Below are positions 24,640-33,163 of a DNA stretch of 64,000 bases, piece after piece (position 1 is the stretch's first letter; each line of letters opens with the position of its first letter). The notes beneath the pieces were generated by a model. It was not told the DNA's origin. It saw only the letters and a list, made by a program, of their open reading frames with translations, and made no database searches. Position numbers and translations under genes: made by a program. This stretch comes from SLDF01 sp964537925 (GTDB lineage: Bacteria; Bacteroidota; Bacteroidia; Chitinophagales; Saprospiraceae). The stretch lies in the NCBI GenBank assembly GCA_964537925.1, contig CAZICV010000001.1, positions 1,488,001 through 1,552,000 on the forward strand, in the 5' to 3' direction.

Positions 24640-26334
24640 ATGGCCTACTTTAAAAACCATGGAGATATGAATGGCCCCAAAGAAAGATTTGAGAATATAT
24701 TGAATAGTGAACAAAGTCGTGTTAGAAAGACCTATTCCGGTCATGATGTAGTATTCCCGCTAATAGAGATCATACGCTGCATAGATTTTCAAACCTGCCA
24801 TATTGATTTTGTCGTCGAAAACCGGCCAGCCTCCGAGACGACATCGAATCATTATCATTTCGGTTGGTCCCTGGCTTTTTACTTGTTCTATCGTGACTTG
24901 GTTTACGACGACAACATACCGATGTTTGAGTTCGACCTTGAGGAGCGCGAAAGGATAAACTCTGTGATTCAAGATTGCGCCTCGATTCAGCTTTCGAGGC
25001 AATGTCTTGATTTCGTAAAAGCAGGGCTTTTTAGTCTGGAAGAAAACGGAGAGAAGGAATTTATCTTTCGTTCGTTGATAAAAGGTGCCGGTGACGAACT
25101 ATACGAGCGAATTAGCCTGCAACACTATTTCGAGGAGGTTGAGAAGGTACATGGACTCGAGCTCATAACTATTCGCGACAAACTTCCCGAGATGAGGATG
25201 AAGTTGTCGGATATAGTAAACGTCTCACACGGGCGATATCTTCAATATACTGCTACGAAGGAGATAGAGGTTTTCTACAGAGATTTAGCTCATTTGTATC
25301 TCATAACAAATTATATTTCAGATGACTTTGGTGAGAACGATATGTTCGGCGGATACCCGTACAAAGACTACCTAAGCCTTATAGAGGAATGCATAATGAG
25401 TGCATTGATGCATAGGGACTGTTGCGTTGCTTTGATGACCAAGAAAAAGGGAATAGACTTTAGAGACGTATTTACGTATTGTTTTTCCGCACAAAGACAT
25501 TTTGGAGCCATCGCAAACGTTTATGAATGGCCTATAAAAAAAGTGCAACAGATAGCTTCCTGTCTAGCTGTAACAAAGGACAACTATGAATATCATTTGA
25601 CATATCCGGGGCTTCGGCCGGCTCCGTATTACCAAATTTCGAATGATATTTGGATGCGATCTGCCGAAGGAAGTATCGGCATGCCTGTTTTTTTCCTGAA
25701 TCGAGAGCTAAAAAGAAGGTTTCCAAATGATTACTTCGAGGCGGTGAATAGAAGGGAAGGAAGGTTTCGCCGCGAATTATATAGACTCTTTCCCCAAGAC
25801 CGGATAGCCTGTATCAATCGCGAGATAAAAATCGGAACAACGGATATCGATGCGGTGATTTTCGATACACAAACAAAAACTCTAGGTTTATTTCAATTGA
25901 AATGGCAGGACGCTTTCTCTTCCTCGATGAAGGAGCGCAAAAGCCGTATAAGCAATGCCATTCCTAAGTCGGTGGAATGGATAGATAAAGTCGAAGCTTG
26001 GATTAAATCGAACAAAGCAAAATCTTTCCTGAAAAAATGCGGTATCAATGATGAGGTAACCGAAGTATATCTATTTGTGCTTTCACGAAATCATATTCAT
26101 TTTACCAATGAAGAGCTTGATAGTCGAGCAACTTGGGGATCTTGGTTTCAGCTTTTAGAGTCATTGTCGGACAGGAATACAGGATTCGAGGGGGATGATA
26201 ACCCAATAGAGGAGATGGCGCATAGGTTAAGGGCCTTGTATCCGGCCTTAAGGAATGAAAGGGAGGGTGAAATTAAGGTAGCAGATACGGAGTTGAATTT
26301 TGGAGGATATTGCGTGCGTATTCAAGGAAGATAA
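24640..26334 (+). CDS. Large protein with C-terminal PD-(D/E)xK-like nuclease motif
   Basis: 564 residues from ATG 24640 (an in-frame TTG lies 18 bases upstream). No known family is evident across the N-terminal ~370 residues, which look soluble and mixed alpha/beta. Near the C-terminus, RFRRELYRLF (candidate Glu at about 379), TTDIDAVIFD (D402/D404) and LGLFQLKWQ (Q419-x-K421) form the E...D...QxK signature of restriction-like nucleases of the Mrr/Vsr-like superfamily. It is last in the seven-gene operon, 28 bases after vsr. Together with the HNH protein it gives the operon two or three candidate DNA-cutting activities. Confidence 0.6.
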   Translation: MAYFKNHGDMNGPKERFENILNSEQSRVRKTYSGHDVVFPLIEIIRCIDFQTCHIDFVVENRPASETTSNHYHFGWSLAFYLFYRDLVYDDNIPMFEFDLEERERINSVIQDCASIQLSRQCLDFVKAGLFSLEENGEKEFIFRSLIKGAGDELYERISLQHYFEEVEKVHGLELITIRDKLPEMRMKLSDIVNVSHGRYLQYTATKEIEVFYRDLAHLYLITNYISDDFGENDMFGGYPYKDYLSLIEECIMSALMHRDCCVALMTKKKGIDFRDVFTYCFSAQRHFGAIANVYEWPIKKVQQIASCLAVTKDNYEYHLTYPGLRPAPYYQISNDIWMRSAEGSIGMPVFFLNRELKRRFPNDYFEAVNRREGRFRRELYRLFPQDRIACINREIKIGTTDIDAVIFDTQTKTLGLFQLKWQDAFSSSMKERKSRISNAIPKSVEWIDKVEAWIKSNKAKSFLKKCGINDEVTEVYLFVLSRNHIHFTNEELDSRATWGSWFQLLESLSDRNTGFEGDDNPIEEMAHRLRALYPALRNEREGEIKVADTELNFGGYCVRIQGR

Positions 26335-26669
26335 GCTTAACGGGAGAAGCGTGTCCTACTACCAGCCCATTCAACAAAACCGGAACCCCCTAAAACCCAC
26401 TGTAAAGCCACCCCCTAAAACCCCAATAGTTCCACCCTTTCCCTATCCAATGCGGCTATCAACCCATTTCAGCCCCATCTCCCCCTCCCTGCATGCGCCC
26501 AGGTATATAGATAGTGTATGGTAAGTGTATGGCAGAGCCCGGGTAAGTGTATGCAAGCGCCTTGCTGGCGAGGCTCCTCCCGGGCAGAGAACAGGCCTCC
26601 GCATATCCCCGGTGGATATATGTGTACACGGAACAGCCACTCAAGAGCCAGGAGCCCGCTGCGCCTGCT
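26335..26669. other. Gene-free stretch right of the methyltransferase operon
   Basis: No convincing gene. The plus strand is C-rich at first, with CCCCCTAAAACCC repeated at 26385-26397 and 26410-26422. The motif TAAGTGTATG occurs twice (about 26522 and 26543). I looked for a copy of the tRNA 3' end that would mark an integration boundary and saw none. Composition returns to the GC-rich host type here, so the right edge of the AT-rich island lies in this stretch. Confidence 0.5.
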
Positions 26670-27053
26670 TCACCGGTCCCGTCTCAGCTCCTCACGTAGG
26701 AAAGCCACTTCCTGGCGTAAGTGCCCGATCTCTTCGCGTAGCTGGGCGATCATCTGCTCGTAGAGGTCTTTTTCTCCACTATAGAAGTTACAGTGGTATG
26801 CCGGTCCATTATTGGCATTTTGACTGTGGTCGCCTGTAAAAGTATGGGTAACTGTTTTATCGTCATGCGCCACCAATTCCTCTGGACTCATGTCATAGAG
26901 TTCGGCAACCGCACGTACCCGGTCCCAGTCCATACGGGTCTCACCAGACTCCAGCCGGGTATAAGTGCGTACGGCGAGATTGAGCCGCTCGGCCACTTCT
27001 TCCTGGGTCAGCTTGTGTACTTCTCTGATGCGGCGTATGGTATCGTGCAACAT
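26670..27053 (-). CDS. XRE-family transcriptional regulator with coiled-coil tail
   Basis: 127 residues. N-terminal helix-turn-helix of the XRE/Cro-CI type: IRRIREVHKLTQEEVAERLNLAVRTYTRLESGETRMDWDRVRAVAELYDMSPEELV. Then a linker and a C-terminal coiled coil (YEQMIAQLREEIGHLRQEVAFLREELRR) that probably dimerises it. The frame stays open upstream to 27161, but that part is a repeat DNA sequence with a promoter-like element, so I start at ATG 27053. The iterated 21-bp sites upstream suggest that it regulates itself. It is not clear whether it also controls the neighbouring island. Confidence 0.85.
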   Translation of the reverse strand: MLHDTIRRIREVHKLTQEEVAERLNLAVRTYTRLESGETRMDWDRVRAVAELYDMSPEELVAHDDKTVTHTFTGDHSQNANNGPAYHCNFYSGEKDLYEQMIAQLREEIGHLRQEVAFLREELRRDR

Positions 27054-27087
27054 GGCGATGAAGATTGATTGAGAATGCTCTGCCCTG

Positions 27088-27119
27088 CTAAGATAGAGGT
27101 GCTGACCTGTTTCCGCCAA
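27088..27119 (-). promoter_or_regulatory. Promoter of the XRE gene
   Basis: On the minus strand: TTG (27117-27119), a 21-base spacer, then TATCTTAG (27088-27095), one mismatch from TAnnTTTG. It lies 35 bases before the ATG. The -33 TTG is the first base triplet of the nearest 21-bp repeat unit. Confidence 0.5.
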
Positions 27120-27173
27120 GATCTGACCGGTTTTTGCCAAAAAATGACTGGTTTCTGCCAAAGATTGACCGGC
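27103..27173 (-). repeat. 21-bp iterated operator-like repeats
   Basis: On the plus strand TGACCTG, TGACCGG, TGACTGG and TGACCGG begin at 27103, 27124, 27145 and 27166, exactly 21 bases apart. On the minus strand the unit reads TTGGCRRAAACMRGTCA, with three full copies and a fourth partial one. A 21-bp period puts each site on the same face of the helix. The repeats sit directly upstream of the XRE gene and reach its promoter. Confidence 0.7.
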
Positions 27174-27613
27174 TCCGTATCTTATTGTTTATTTAATTTT
27201 ATCCCTGAAATATTTGTCAAACATCGAGGATGTTTATTTGATTGTGGTTGTGTGTGTGATGCCTGGTGATTCGATGATTTCCTGGTCGTAGCGACGTATA
27301 CAGTTTGATTCCTGCGGAGTGTGCCGGGGGACCGGCATATCTCTGCAGTATAAACGGGTCGGATGAGGTTTTTCTCTGAAGCGTTCCGGTGTGTGACAGG
27401 CGCCCGCGGAGGAGAAATGGCCCCGATCGGGAGGATTTATCCTGGCGCATAAGTAGAAAACATGTGTTTGAGTTGATATTCACAACAAACTGCGTGAAAT
27501 AAGCAGGCGGATTTTCTTCAGAGAACCAAACGTAGCGGATAAAAAAAAGCCCCCGTGACCCTGGCCGGTCCCGGAGGCGGTAATCAATTGTTTCACAAAA
27601 ACTATACAAAGTT
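27174..27613. other. Long intergenic region before a T9SS protein gene
   Basis: No gene supported. The minus-strand frame covering 27217-27672 has no family features and overlaps a real gene. An imperfect 12-bp hairpin (27549-27560 with 27567-27578) is flanked by an A run on the plus strand, that is, a T tail on the minus strand. The rest shows nothing I can name; it may hold the leader and promoter of the following gene. Confidence 0.4.
27541..27578 (-). terminator. Orphan minus-strand terminator-like hairpin
   Basis: On the minus strand GCCTCCGGGACC pairs with GGTCACGGGGGC (two mismatches, 6-base loop), followed by eight T. No minus-strand gene leads into it, so its role is unclear; it could block antisense transcription toward the XRE promoter. 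Confidence 0.5.
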
Positions 27614-28681
27614 ATGAAGAAGTATCGAAACGGCGCGCTGCGAGGGTGCGCCTGGCCAGTGTCACTGGTCATTTTTTGTGGGCTGCTATGGTCTGTGCCA
27701 CTGGCGGCTCAGCTCGGCGGCGGCGGATTGCAGGCCGCCAGTATGCTGAATCTCACGGGTGTGCCGTCGGGCGCTGTACCGCTGGAGATCTACCGGGTAG
27801 AGCGGGAGCAGCAGTATGCGATCCCGGGAGAAGCGGACCTGACGGACTATACCACGCTGGACCTGGTGTATATGGAGCCGGTGTACAGCGATGAACGCTA
27901 CCTGTACGCGGAGGATGGGGATAGCAATGCGATCATGATCCGGCAGGTAGTGGACCCGGCGAGCCAGTTCAACGCGCAGACACTGCCGCACAGCTACTCT
28001 GTGCTGTACCGGGATACATCACGCATATACAGCAGTATAGGCGCGGTGCTCTTCACAGTGCCGATGCCCGCGGATATACTGAATCCGCCGGATACAAGCG
28101 GTCTGGCTATGCTGCTGTCGGCCGTGCCGGATACACTGACCGGTGGCCGTGAGCGTGTGATATACGGAGATATGGAGATGATCACGGATCGTGGAGAGGG
28201 CCTGATCTTCATCAATGTGTACGACGGAGTGGGACAGTGGGTGAGTCGTGAGGTGATGCAGTACGATACGGATACGACGAGCGGCCACCCGACGATCTAC
28301 CGGCTACTGATGCAGTGGGAGGAGGCCCCGTCGGGGGCATGCATCTACCGGGTGGAGACGGAGCGGTACTCGGAGTATGGGATCTGGGGTACGGGTCTGC
28401 GTAGCGCGGCGGCCGAGCCTGAGGGACGAAGTGCTGCCGGTGTACTGAAGCTGTCGCCCAATCCTGCGACAGATATACTGCGGGTGGAGCTGCCGGAGCT
28501 GAGCACCGGCGGCGAACTGCAGGTACGGATCTATACACTGGACGGCGCCGTGGCGCAGGAGCGCCGCCAGGCGGGTGGCACGGTATGGGAGGCCGATATC
28601 AGCGGCCTGGCTCCCGGTGTGTACCTGGTGCGTGCGGAGGCCGGTGGCCGGTACTGGATCGAGAAGGTGATCCGCCGGTGA
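27614..28681 (+). CDS. Secreted protein with T9SS type A sorting domain
   Basis: 355 residues: Sec signal peptide ending near AAQLG, a beta-rich middle region of unknown function (about 40-265), and a C-terminal T9SS sorting domain of about 75 residues with LKLSPNPATDILRVELP...VRIYTLDGAV...DISGLAPGVYLVRAEAGGRYWIEKVI. The sorting domain sends it through the type IX secretion system to the surface or outside. The next gene, for a lipase-like protein, starts 38 bases later, so the two are probably co-transcribed. Confidence 0.8.
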   Translation: MKKYRNGALRGCAWPVSLVIFCGLLWSVPLAAQLGGGGLQAASMLNLTGVPSGAVPLEIYRVEREQQYAIPGEADLTDYTTLDLVYMEPVYSDERYLYAEDGDSNAIMIRQVVDPASQFNAQTLPHSYSVLYRDTSRIYSSIGAVLFTVPMPADILNPPDTSGLAMLLSAVPDTLTGGRERVIYGDMEMITDRGEGLIFINVYDGVGQWVSREVMQYDTDTTSGHPTIYRLLMQWEEAPSGACIYRVETERYSEYGIWGTGLRSAAAEPEGRSAAGVLKLSPNPATDILRVELPELSTGGELQVRIYTLDGAVAQERRQAGGTVWEADISGLAPGVYLVRAEAGGRYWIEKVIRR

Positions 28682-28719
28682 ATCGCTATTTTTTCCTTAA
28701 CTTCAGTAAGCAAACAGAG

Positions 28720-30372
28720 ATGAAACTCATAAAATATATCATAATCTGCCTGGTGGCCGTGATATATACGGTCACAGGACAAGTGACTACACCCTGTGTG
28801 GCGGATACGCTGCAGATCATATATCCCGGGGTGAAGGGACCGGACTATACGCTGCCGGAGCTGGACAGCCCCCGTATATCGACGCAGGCTGCACCGGAAG
28901 ACTACCGGATGCTGTACTGGGTACACGGTCTGAACGGGGACGGGTCGAGCTGGGACCAGGCAGCGGCGGCCTGTGAGGATAAGATCGTAGATGACTTTCC
29001 GCCCAGGGAAGTGATCGGTTATGCACCAAGCTATTACGAGTCACAGCCATCGATCTTCACAGCTTCCTGGAAGTTTCGGCAGGACCTGCCCATAAGCAAT
29101 GAATTGCCGCTGGGTTATGATCCTACAAAGAGCTTTGTGATCGCGCATAGCCAGGGCGGCATCGTGAGCCGGTATACGGACTACTACTATACGCAGCCGG
29201 GTAACGGGTTTCAGCGGAAATTCGGCGGGATCGTGACCTTCGGCACGCCAAACCAGGGAGCGCAGATCGTGAACAACCAGGTGATGGTATCGGACTTCCT
29301 GTACAGGCTGGGGGACGCGATGAGCGCGGGACCTGTATCGGATATCAGGTACAGTGAAAATGTGGCTCTGCGGATAGTCGCCAAATCGGTAGATGTGGAC
29401 TCGATCAGGTCGAAGCTGCTGAACTTTTTGTCTGTGGATGTGGCGAAGTACCTGATCAGTGTATCGCTGCCGGGGATCACGGACCAGTACAAGGTAGGTG
29501 CGCCGATGCTGACGGATACGCTGGATGTGTACGAGAGCCCGAGCGACCTGGTGGCCTTCTATGGAGTGCGTGACACGCTGACCTATGCGTATGATGTGGA
29601 GTACGAAGACGATGGACAGACGAAGGTGATCCCGGTGCTGCCGGTGCCGATCTCGTGGGCGACGATCAACTACTTCCTGAAATCGGTGAACGAGGAGGAT
29701 CCTTTCACCGCACAACACCAGGAGCACGTATGGACGGTATATGCCGCGCAGACACGCGCTACGTACCAGGCGAACGCGGACCGCAATGAGCGGGAGCGGA
29801 AGCGGTATATCCGGCATGCGAACCTGTTCTGCTTCATGCCGCTGAACCCTGCATGCTGGGCGGCGATAGCACAGCAGAAGCGGGCGGGAAAGCGGCGTGA
29901 GGCCTGGCTGGACGGTGTGCGGTATATAGACAAGTTTGACCGGGAGTACCGAACGTTCACCGGTGCGCTGGTGAGTGAGGACATATATGAGCCGACACAG
30001 CGGGAATGCGTGTGTACGGTAGGCAACGGACGATTTGACTACTATACGATCCGGTACTTTCCAAAGTCGGGAGAGCCTTGCCGCCTGAACTATGTACCGG
30101 AGATGCAGGACCCGGACCTGATCGTGGAGGTGAAGTGTGAGGAAAAGTACAACATGGTGAAGACGGGTACACGCTGGCGGCACAAGGAATCTGACGGCGT
30201 AGTGCTGGTGGAGAGCGCTATGAATATACCGCAGCATACATTTCCACCTCAACCAATGGAAGGTACTACGCATATGCGTATGCGCAATGACGATGGTACG
30301 GAGAGTGCGCTAACGAAGATATTTGAAGGTGATGTTGGTAATTTCTTCAGGACCAAGAAGAAAGGAGAGTGA
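28720..30372 (+). CDS. Exported alpha/beta-hydrolase, lipase-like
   Basis: 550 residues with a signal peptide (MKLIKYIIICLVAVIYTVTGQ). Alpha/beta-hydrolase features: YWVHGLNGDGSSWDQ (oxyanion strand), then FVIAHSQGGIVSRYTDY with the nucleophile Ser in HSQGG, and GIVTFGTPNQGAQIV, typical of PGAP1/lipase-class enzymes. The catalytic His is not certain. The C-terminal ~170 residues are unlike known lipases and contain a cysteine cluster; no T9SS domain is seen. An in-frame upstream start at 28585 overlaps the previous gene and lacks a signal peptide, so I start at 28720. Confidence 0.75.
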   Translation: MKLIKYIIICLVAVIYTVTGQVTTPCVADTLQIIYPGVKGPDYTLPELDSPRISTQAAPEDYRMLYWVHGLNGDGSSWDQAAAACEDKIVDDFPPREVIGYAPSYYESQPSIFTASWKFRQDLPISNELPLGYDPTKSFVIAHSQGGIVSRYTDYYYTQPGNGFQRKFGGIVTFGTPNQGAQIVNNQVMVSDFLYRLGDAMSAGPVSDIRYSENVALRIVAKSVDVDSIRSKLLNFLSVDVAKYLISVSLPGITDQYKVGAPMLTDTLDVYESPSDLVAFYGVRDTLTYAYDVEYEDDGQTKVIPVLPVPISWATINYFLKSVNEEDPFTAQHQEHVWTVYAAQTRATYQANADRNERERKRYIRHANLFCFMPLNPACWAAIAQQKRAGKRREAWLDGVRYIDKFDREYRTFTGALVSEDIYEPTQRECVCTVGNGRFDYYTIRYFPKSGEPCRLNYVPEMQDPDLIVEVKCEEKYNMVKTGTRWRHKESDGVVLVESAMNIPQHTFPPQPMEGTTHMRMRNDDGTESALTKIFEGDVGNFFRTKKKGE

Positions 30373-30386
30373 GGTAAATCAATACC

Positions 30387-30418
30387 GGTTCGGCAGCATT
30401 TATTTCCGCTGCCGAACC
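30387..30418. terminator. Perfect 11-bp hairpin between lipase-like and PQQ-propeller genes
   Basis: GGTTCGGCAGC (30387-30397) and GCTGCCGAACC (30408-30418) with a 10-base loop. No T run follows, so it may be a processing or weak termination element rather than a standard terminator. Confidence 0.5.
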
Positions 30419-30447
30419 CAATCTGAAAACAATCTGTAGATAGAAGT

Positions 30448-31698
30448 ATGCGAAAGATGACGGTATTAACTCTCTGTATGGGTCTGCTGCTACTGGCGGG
30501 GTGTGACAAGAACTGCTCGCCTGAGCCAGATCCCTGTGAGGTCAACCCGGCCTCCTGCGACACAATAGGACCAGTCACTAAACTTGACATATTGTGGAAA
30601 GTACCGCTCAACACAGATACCTCCAACTCTATCCGGCCGGAACTGAGGCTGATCGACAGGGGGCTCATAGTGAGCCATGTCTCTGCCCAAGGTCCTTTTA
30701 TCAACCTCTTCGATATAAAAGAGAACGGCAAAAGAATATGGGACTGGCAGGGCTACCGTACAGACAGGTATATAGTGGTAGCGCCTTCGCAGGATCAGAG
30801 TCTGATACTATGCAAAGACTGGGGAGAGCGGGCCACACTCACTGCTGAACACGGACAGACTGTGCAGTATGTCAAGAGTAATCACAGCTCCAACCCGCGC
30901 GGCTGGATAATTGGCGACCGCCTGTTCTTCGATGAATACGATGACCCGGAGACCTCGGCGTGGCTATTGATGTCTTCTCTTAGTGATATAGCCAGTGTAG
31001 ATACGATCTATAAGCTGCCGCGCGAAATAGGTAACGGCTCTCGTAAAGCGATAGAGAGTCTCAATGTGTGGATGGATCCGGGGACAGGAGACAGTATCCT
31101 CATCTTCCAGCACCGGATGTCCAGTCCCAACCGGGTGGATGTAGTGGCCTGGAATATGACACAGCGCCGCGTGGAATGGCAGCACAACAGTCTTACGAAG
31201 CTCGGGAATTCCAGTACCGCTCAGATTCATATGTTGAAGGATCGCGCTTATTTCGCTGGAGGCACAGCATTCTACTGTTTTGATATGCGCACCGGCCGGA
31301 TAGACTGGAGCTACGACCATCCTTCAGGTATCAATGGTTTTATGCTTTATGAGACTGTCTATGCTTCTGATGAAGACCTATTGATCGTGAAAGATGCTTC
31401 AGACCTGCTCTATGCTTTCCGGCCAGAGACAGGACAGATCGCCTGGCAGACGAAGGATGCCGGGCAATCATCGGTGAGCGCGGGATCTCCATCCTATCAC
31501 GATGGCATCATATACTACTGTACGCTTTCGCGCTTGTATGCCGTGCGTGCCGCTACGGGTAAAGTGATCTGGTCCGAGAGGTCGCCCAACCGGGTAACGC
31601 AACCTACATTCAGCGGTACGGTGGCTGTCGATCCGGAGCGAGGCCTGCTGTATGCCTGTGACCAGTACTACGTGATGGCAATCCGGCTGCCGGAGTGA
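30448..31698 (+). CDS. Lipoprotein with PQQ-like beta-propeller
   Basis: 416 residues with a lipoprotein signal (LLLLAGC, Cys about 19) and a Cys/Pro-rich linker. The rest looks like a beta-propeller of PQQ/YVTN-like repeats: repeated aromatic-Asp/Gly strands such as FDMRTGRIDWSYDH, FRPETGQIAWQTKDAG, VRAATGKVIWSE and VDPERGLLYACDQYYVMAI. Such proteins are usually binding or scaffold platforms; no cofactor site is evident. It follows the lipase-like gene in the same direction. Confidence 0.75.
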   Translation: MRKMTVLTLCMGLLLLAGCDKNCSPEPDPCEVNPASCDTIGPVTKLDILWKVPLNTDTSNSIRPELRLIDRGLIVSHVSAQGPFINLFDIKENGKRIWDWQGYRTDRYIVVAPSQDQSLILCKDWGERATLTAEHGQTVQYVKSNHSSNPRGWIIGDRLFFDEYDDPETSAWLLMSSLSDIASVDTIYKLPREIGNGSRKAIESLNVWMDPGTGDSILIFQHRMSSPNRVDVVAWNMTQRRVEWQHNSLTKLGNSSTAQIHMLKDRAYFAGGTAFYCFDMRTGRIDWSYDHPSGINGFMLYETVYASDEDLLIVKDASDLLYAFRPETGQIAWQTKDAGQSSVSAGSPSYHDGIIYYCTLSRLYAVRAATGKVIWSERSPNRVTQPTFSGTVAVDPERGLLYACDQYYVMAIRLPE

Positions 31699-31755
31699 GG
31701 GAGCGGCCGTGACAGGCCACGAGACAATTAATTTCATTCAAAAAGACTATTAACT

Positions 31756-32268
31756 ATGTTAGTATACAGAGTATGCTTTGTATGCTCCATGCTATGCCTG
31801 TCGCTCATCTGCGCAGCACAGCCGGGAGATACCCTGCGCCTGGCGGAGGTGAAGACGTTTGCGACCCATCGCAAGACGGTGGGCTACCTGCGATCGCTGG
31901 GCCAGGATTCTATACAGATGAGCAATGCCCGTGAGCAGAGTATCCTGCTGGCGGTAGAGGATATCCACTATATCGATCTGCGGACGAAGAGAGACCGCAG
32001 CGGAGCGGGCCTGTTGCTGGGTATGGCGATAGGGAGCATACCGGGCCTGGCGATACTGGCCGGAGCGGGGAATATGGATGGTATCGAAGCCTTGCTGGTC
32101 GGTCCGGCTATGGTGGTACTGGGTATCGGTGCGCTGGTGGGCGGTGTGATCCTGGGCGGCAGGATAGGTATCAAGGCCGGGCGTGGCAGCGCGATCCATA
32201 TCCCGATCAATGGCAACCGGGGGCTGTACGAGAGGCAGAAGGAGCAGCTCAGGCCTTTTTTGAACTGA
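31756..32268 (+). CDS. Exported membrane protein of unknown function
   Basis: 170 residues: signal peptide (to about AAQPGD), a polar beta-like region with TVGYLRSLGQDSIQM, then two adjacent Gly/Ala/Ile-rich hydrophobic segments (about 88-145) of the kind that spans a membrane as a hairpin, and a charged tail. No family recognised. It is one of several short exported-protein genes in the same direction. Confidence 0.6.
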   Translation: MLVYRVCFVCSMLCLSLICAAQPGDTLRLAEVKTFATHRKTVGYLRSLGQDSIQMSNAREQSILLAVEDIHYIDLRTKRDRSGAGLLLGMAIGSIPGLAILAGAGNMDGIEALLVGPAMVVLGIGALVGGVILGGRIGIKAGRGSAIHIPINGNRGLYERQKEQLRPFLN

Positions 32269-32420
32269 CACCTGCTGTCACCGATAGCCCTACAGGGGCT
32301 CTAGAAGTATCAATACGTACTAAAAAACACTGACCGAGGGGAAGCGAAAGACCCTGTATCGGAGAGGCGTAGCCATGTCTGTCCCGGCGGTCCATTTTTT
32401 CATTCAAACATCCAAATGTT

Positions 32421-33152
32421 ATGTCGTTTTACAGACTTTTTATGATTGTATCATGCATGGTGCTGATGACGGATATGGCCCATGCACAGTGGTCGCCGTG
32501 GCTGACCCTGAAGGCCAGCCCGTTGAGTATCGGCCAGGCCCGGTTCACCGAGGGTCGCCTGTATGAGGGAGAGGCCAGTTTGCGGGCCTTTCAGCCGCTT
32601 TCGGTTGGACTGCGGCTGCCGGTGAAGAGCGGATTTTCGATTGAGGCATCCCTTGACTGGCATGTACAGCGGCTGGAGACATCGGGTCGCCTGCGTGCCG
32701 GGGGGCTTTTGCGGGATTCTTTCGGGCTGTCCGAAACCCGCATGCAGGGCGGTGTACGACGCAGCTACCTGTCGGCCCGTGTAGGTGTGGAGTACGGGAT
32801 CGGGCGGTACCTGAGTGTATTCGCTGCAGGAGCGGTGGTATACTCGGTGATGCGCAACGACTACCTTTCCTTTGAGTCGGAGCGGATCTATGTGTCGGGT
32901 TACACGGACCGTGAGCGCTGGGACGAGCCGGTCATCGGCGGTTGGCCGTCGACGCTGGTGGATGCGGGTATCCGCTGGCGGCAGCCGGTAGGAAAGCGTT
33001 GGCATGTGCTGGCGGAAGTGCGGTATATACGAGAGTTCGGCACAGGACTGGACCGGGAGTTTTTTGATCTGTGGCCGCCGGGATTCAGGGGTCAGTTTGT
33101 CTCGCTGTCGGTGGGTGCGGAGTACCGGCTGTTCAGACCTGCGGAGGAGTGA
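32421..33152 (+). CDS. Outer-membrane beta-barrel-like protein
   Basis: 243 residues with a signal peptide ending near MAHAQ. Alternating polar/hydrophobic strands with aromatic girdles (LSVGLRLPVKSG, YLSARVGVEYGIGRYLSVFAAGAVVY, WHVLAEVRYIREFG), ending in VSLSVGAEYRLF, which resembles a barrel closing strand. No specific family. The next gene starts 12 bases after it and encodes a similar type of protein, so they may work as a pair. Confidence 0.6.
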   Translation: MSFYRLFMIVSCMVLMTDMAHAQWSPWLTLKASPLSIGQARFTEGRLYEGEASLRAFQPLSVGLRLPVKSGFSIEASLDWHVQRLETSGRLRAGGLLRDSFGLSETRMQGGVRRSYLSARVGVEYGIGRYLSVFAAGAVVYSVMRNDYLSFESERIYVSGYTDRERWDEPVIGGWPSTLVDAGIRWRQPVGKRWHVLAEVRYIREFGTGLDREFFDLWPPGFRGQFVSLSVGAEYRLFRPAEE

Positions 33153-33163
33153 GCAGAGCCTTC

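Noticed and set aside
26385..26422. CCCCCTAAAACCC direct repeat as a possible CRISPR or tandem array
   Set aside because: Only two copies 25 bases apart and no spacer pattern.
26335..26669. Right-hand attachment site (copy of the tRNA 3' end)
   Set aside because: I looked for GGTTCGAGCCCTGGTGGGCC-like sequence and found none, so site-specific integration into the tRNA is not supported.
27217..27672. A 151-residue minus-strand gene
   Set aside because: It overlaps the signal peptide of a real T9SS protein gene, contains the orphan hairpin and has no family features.
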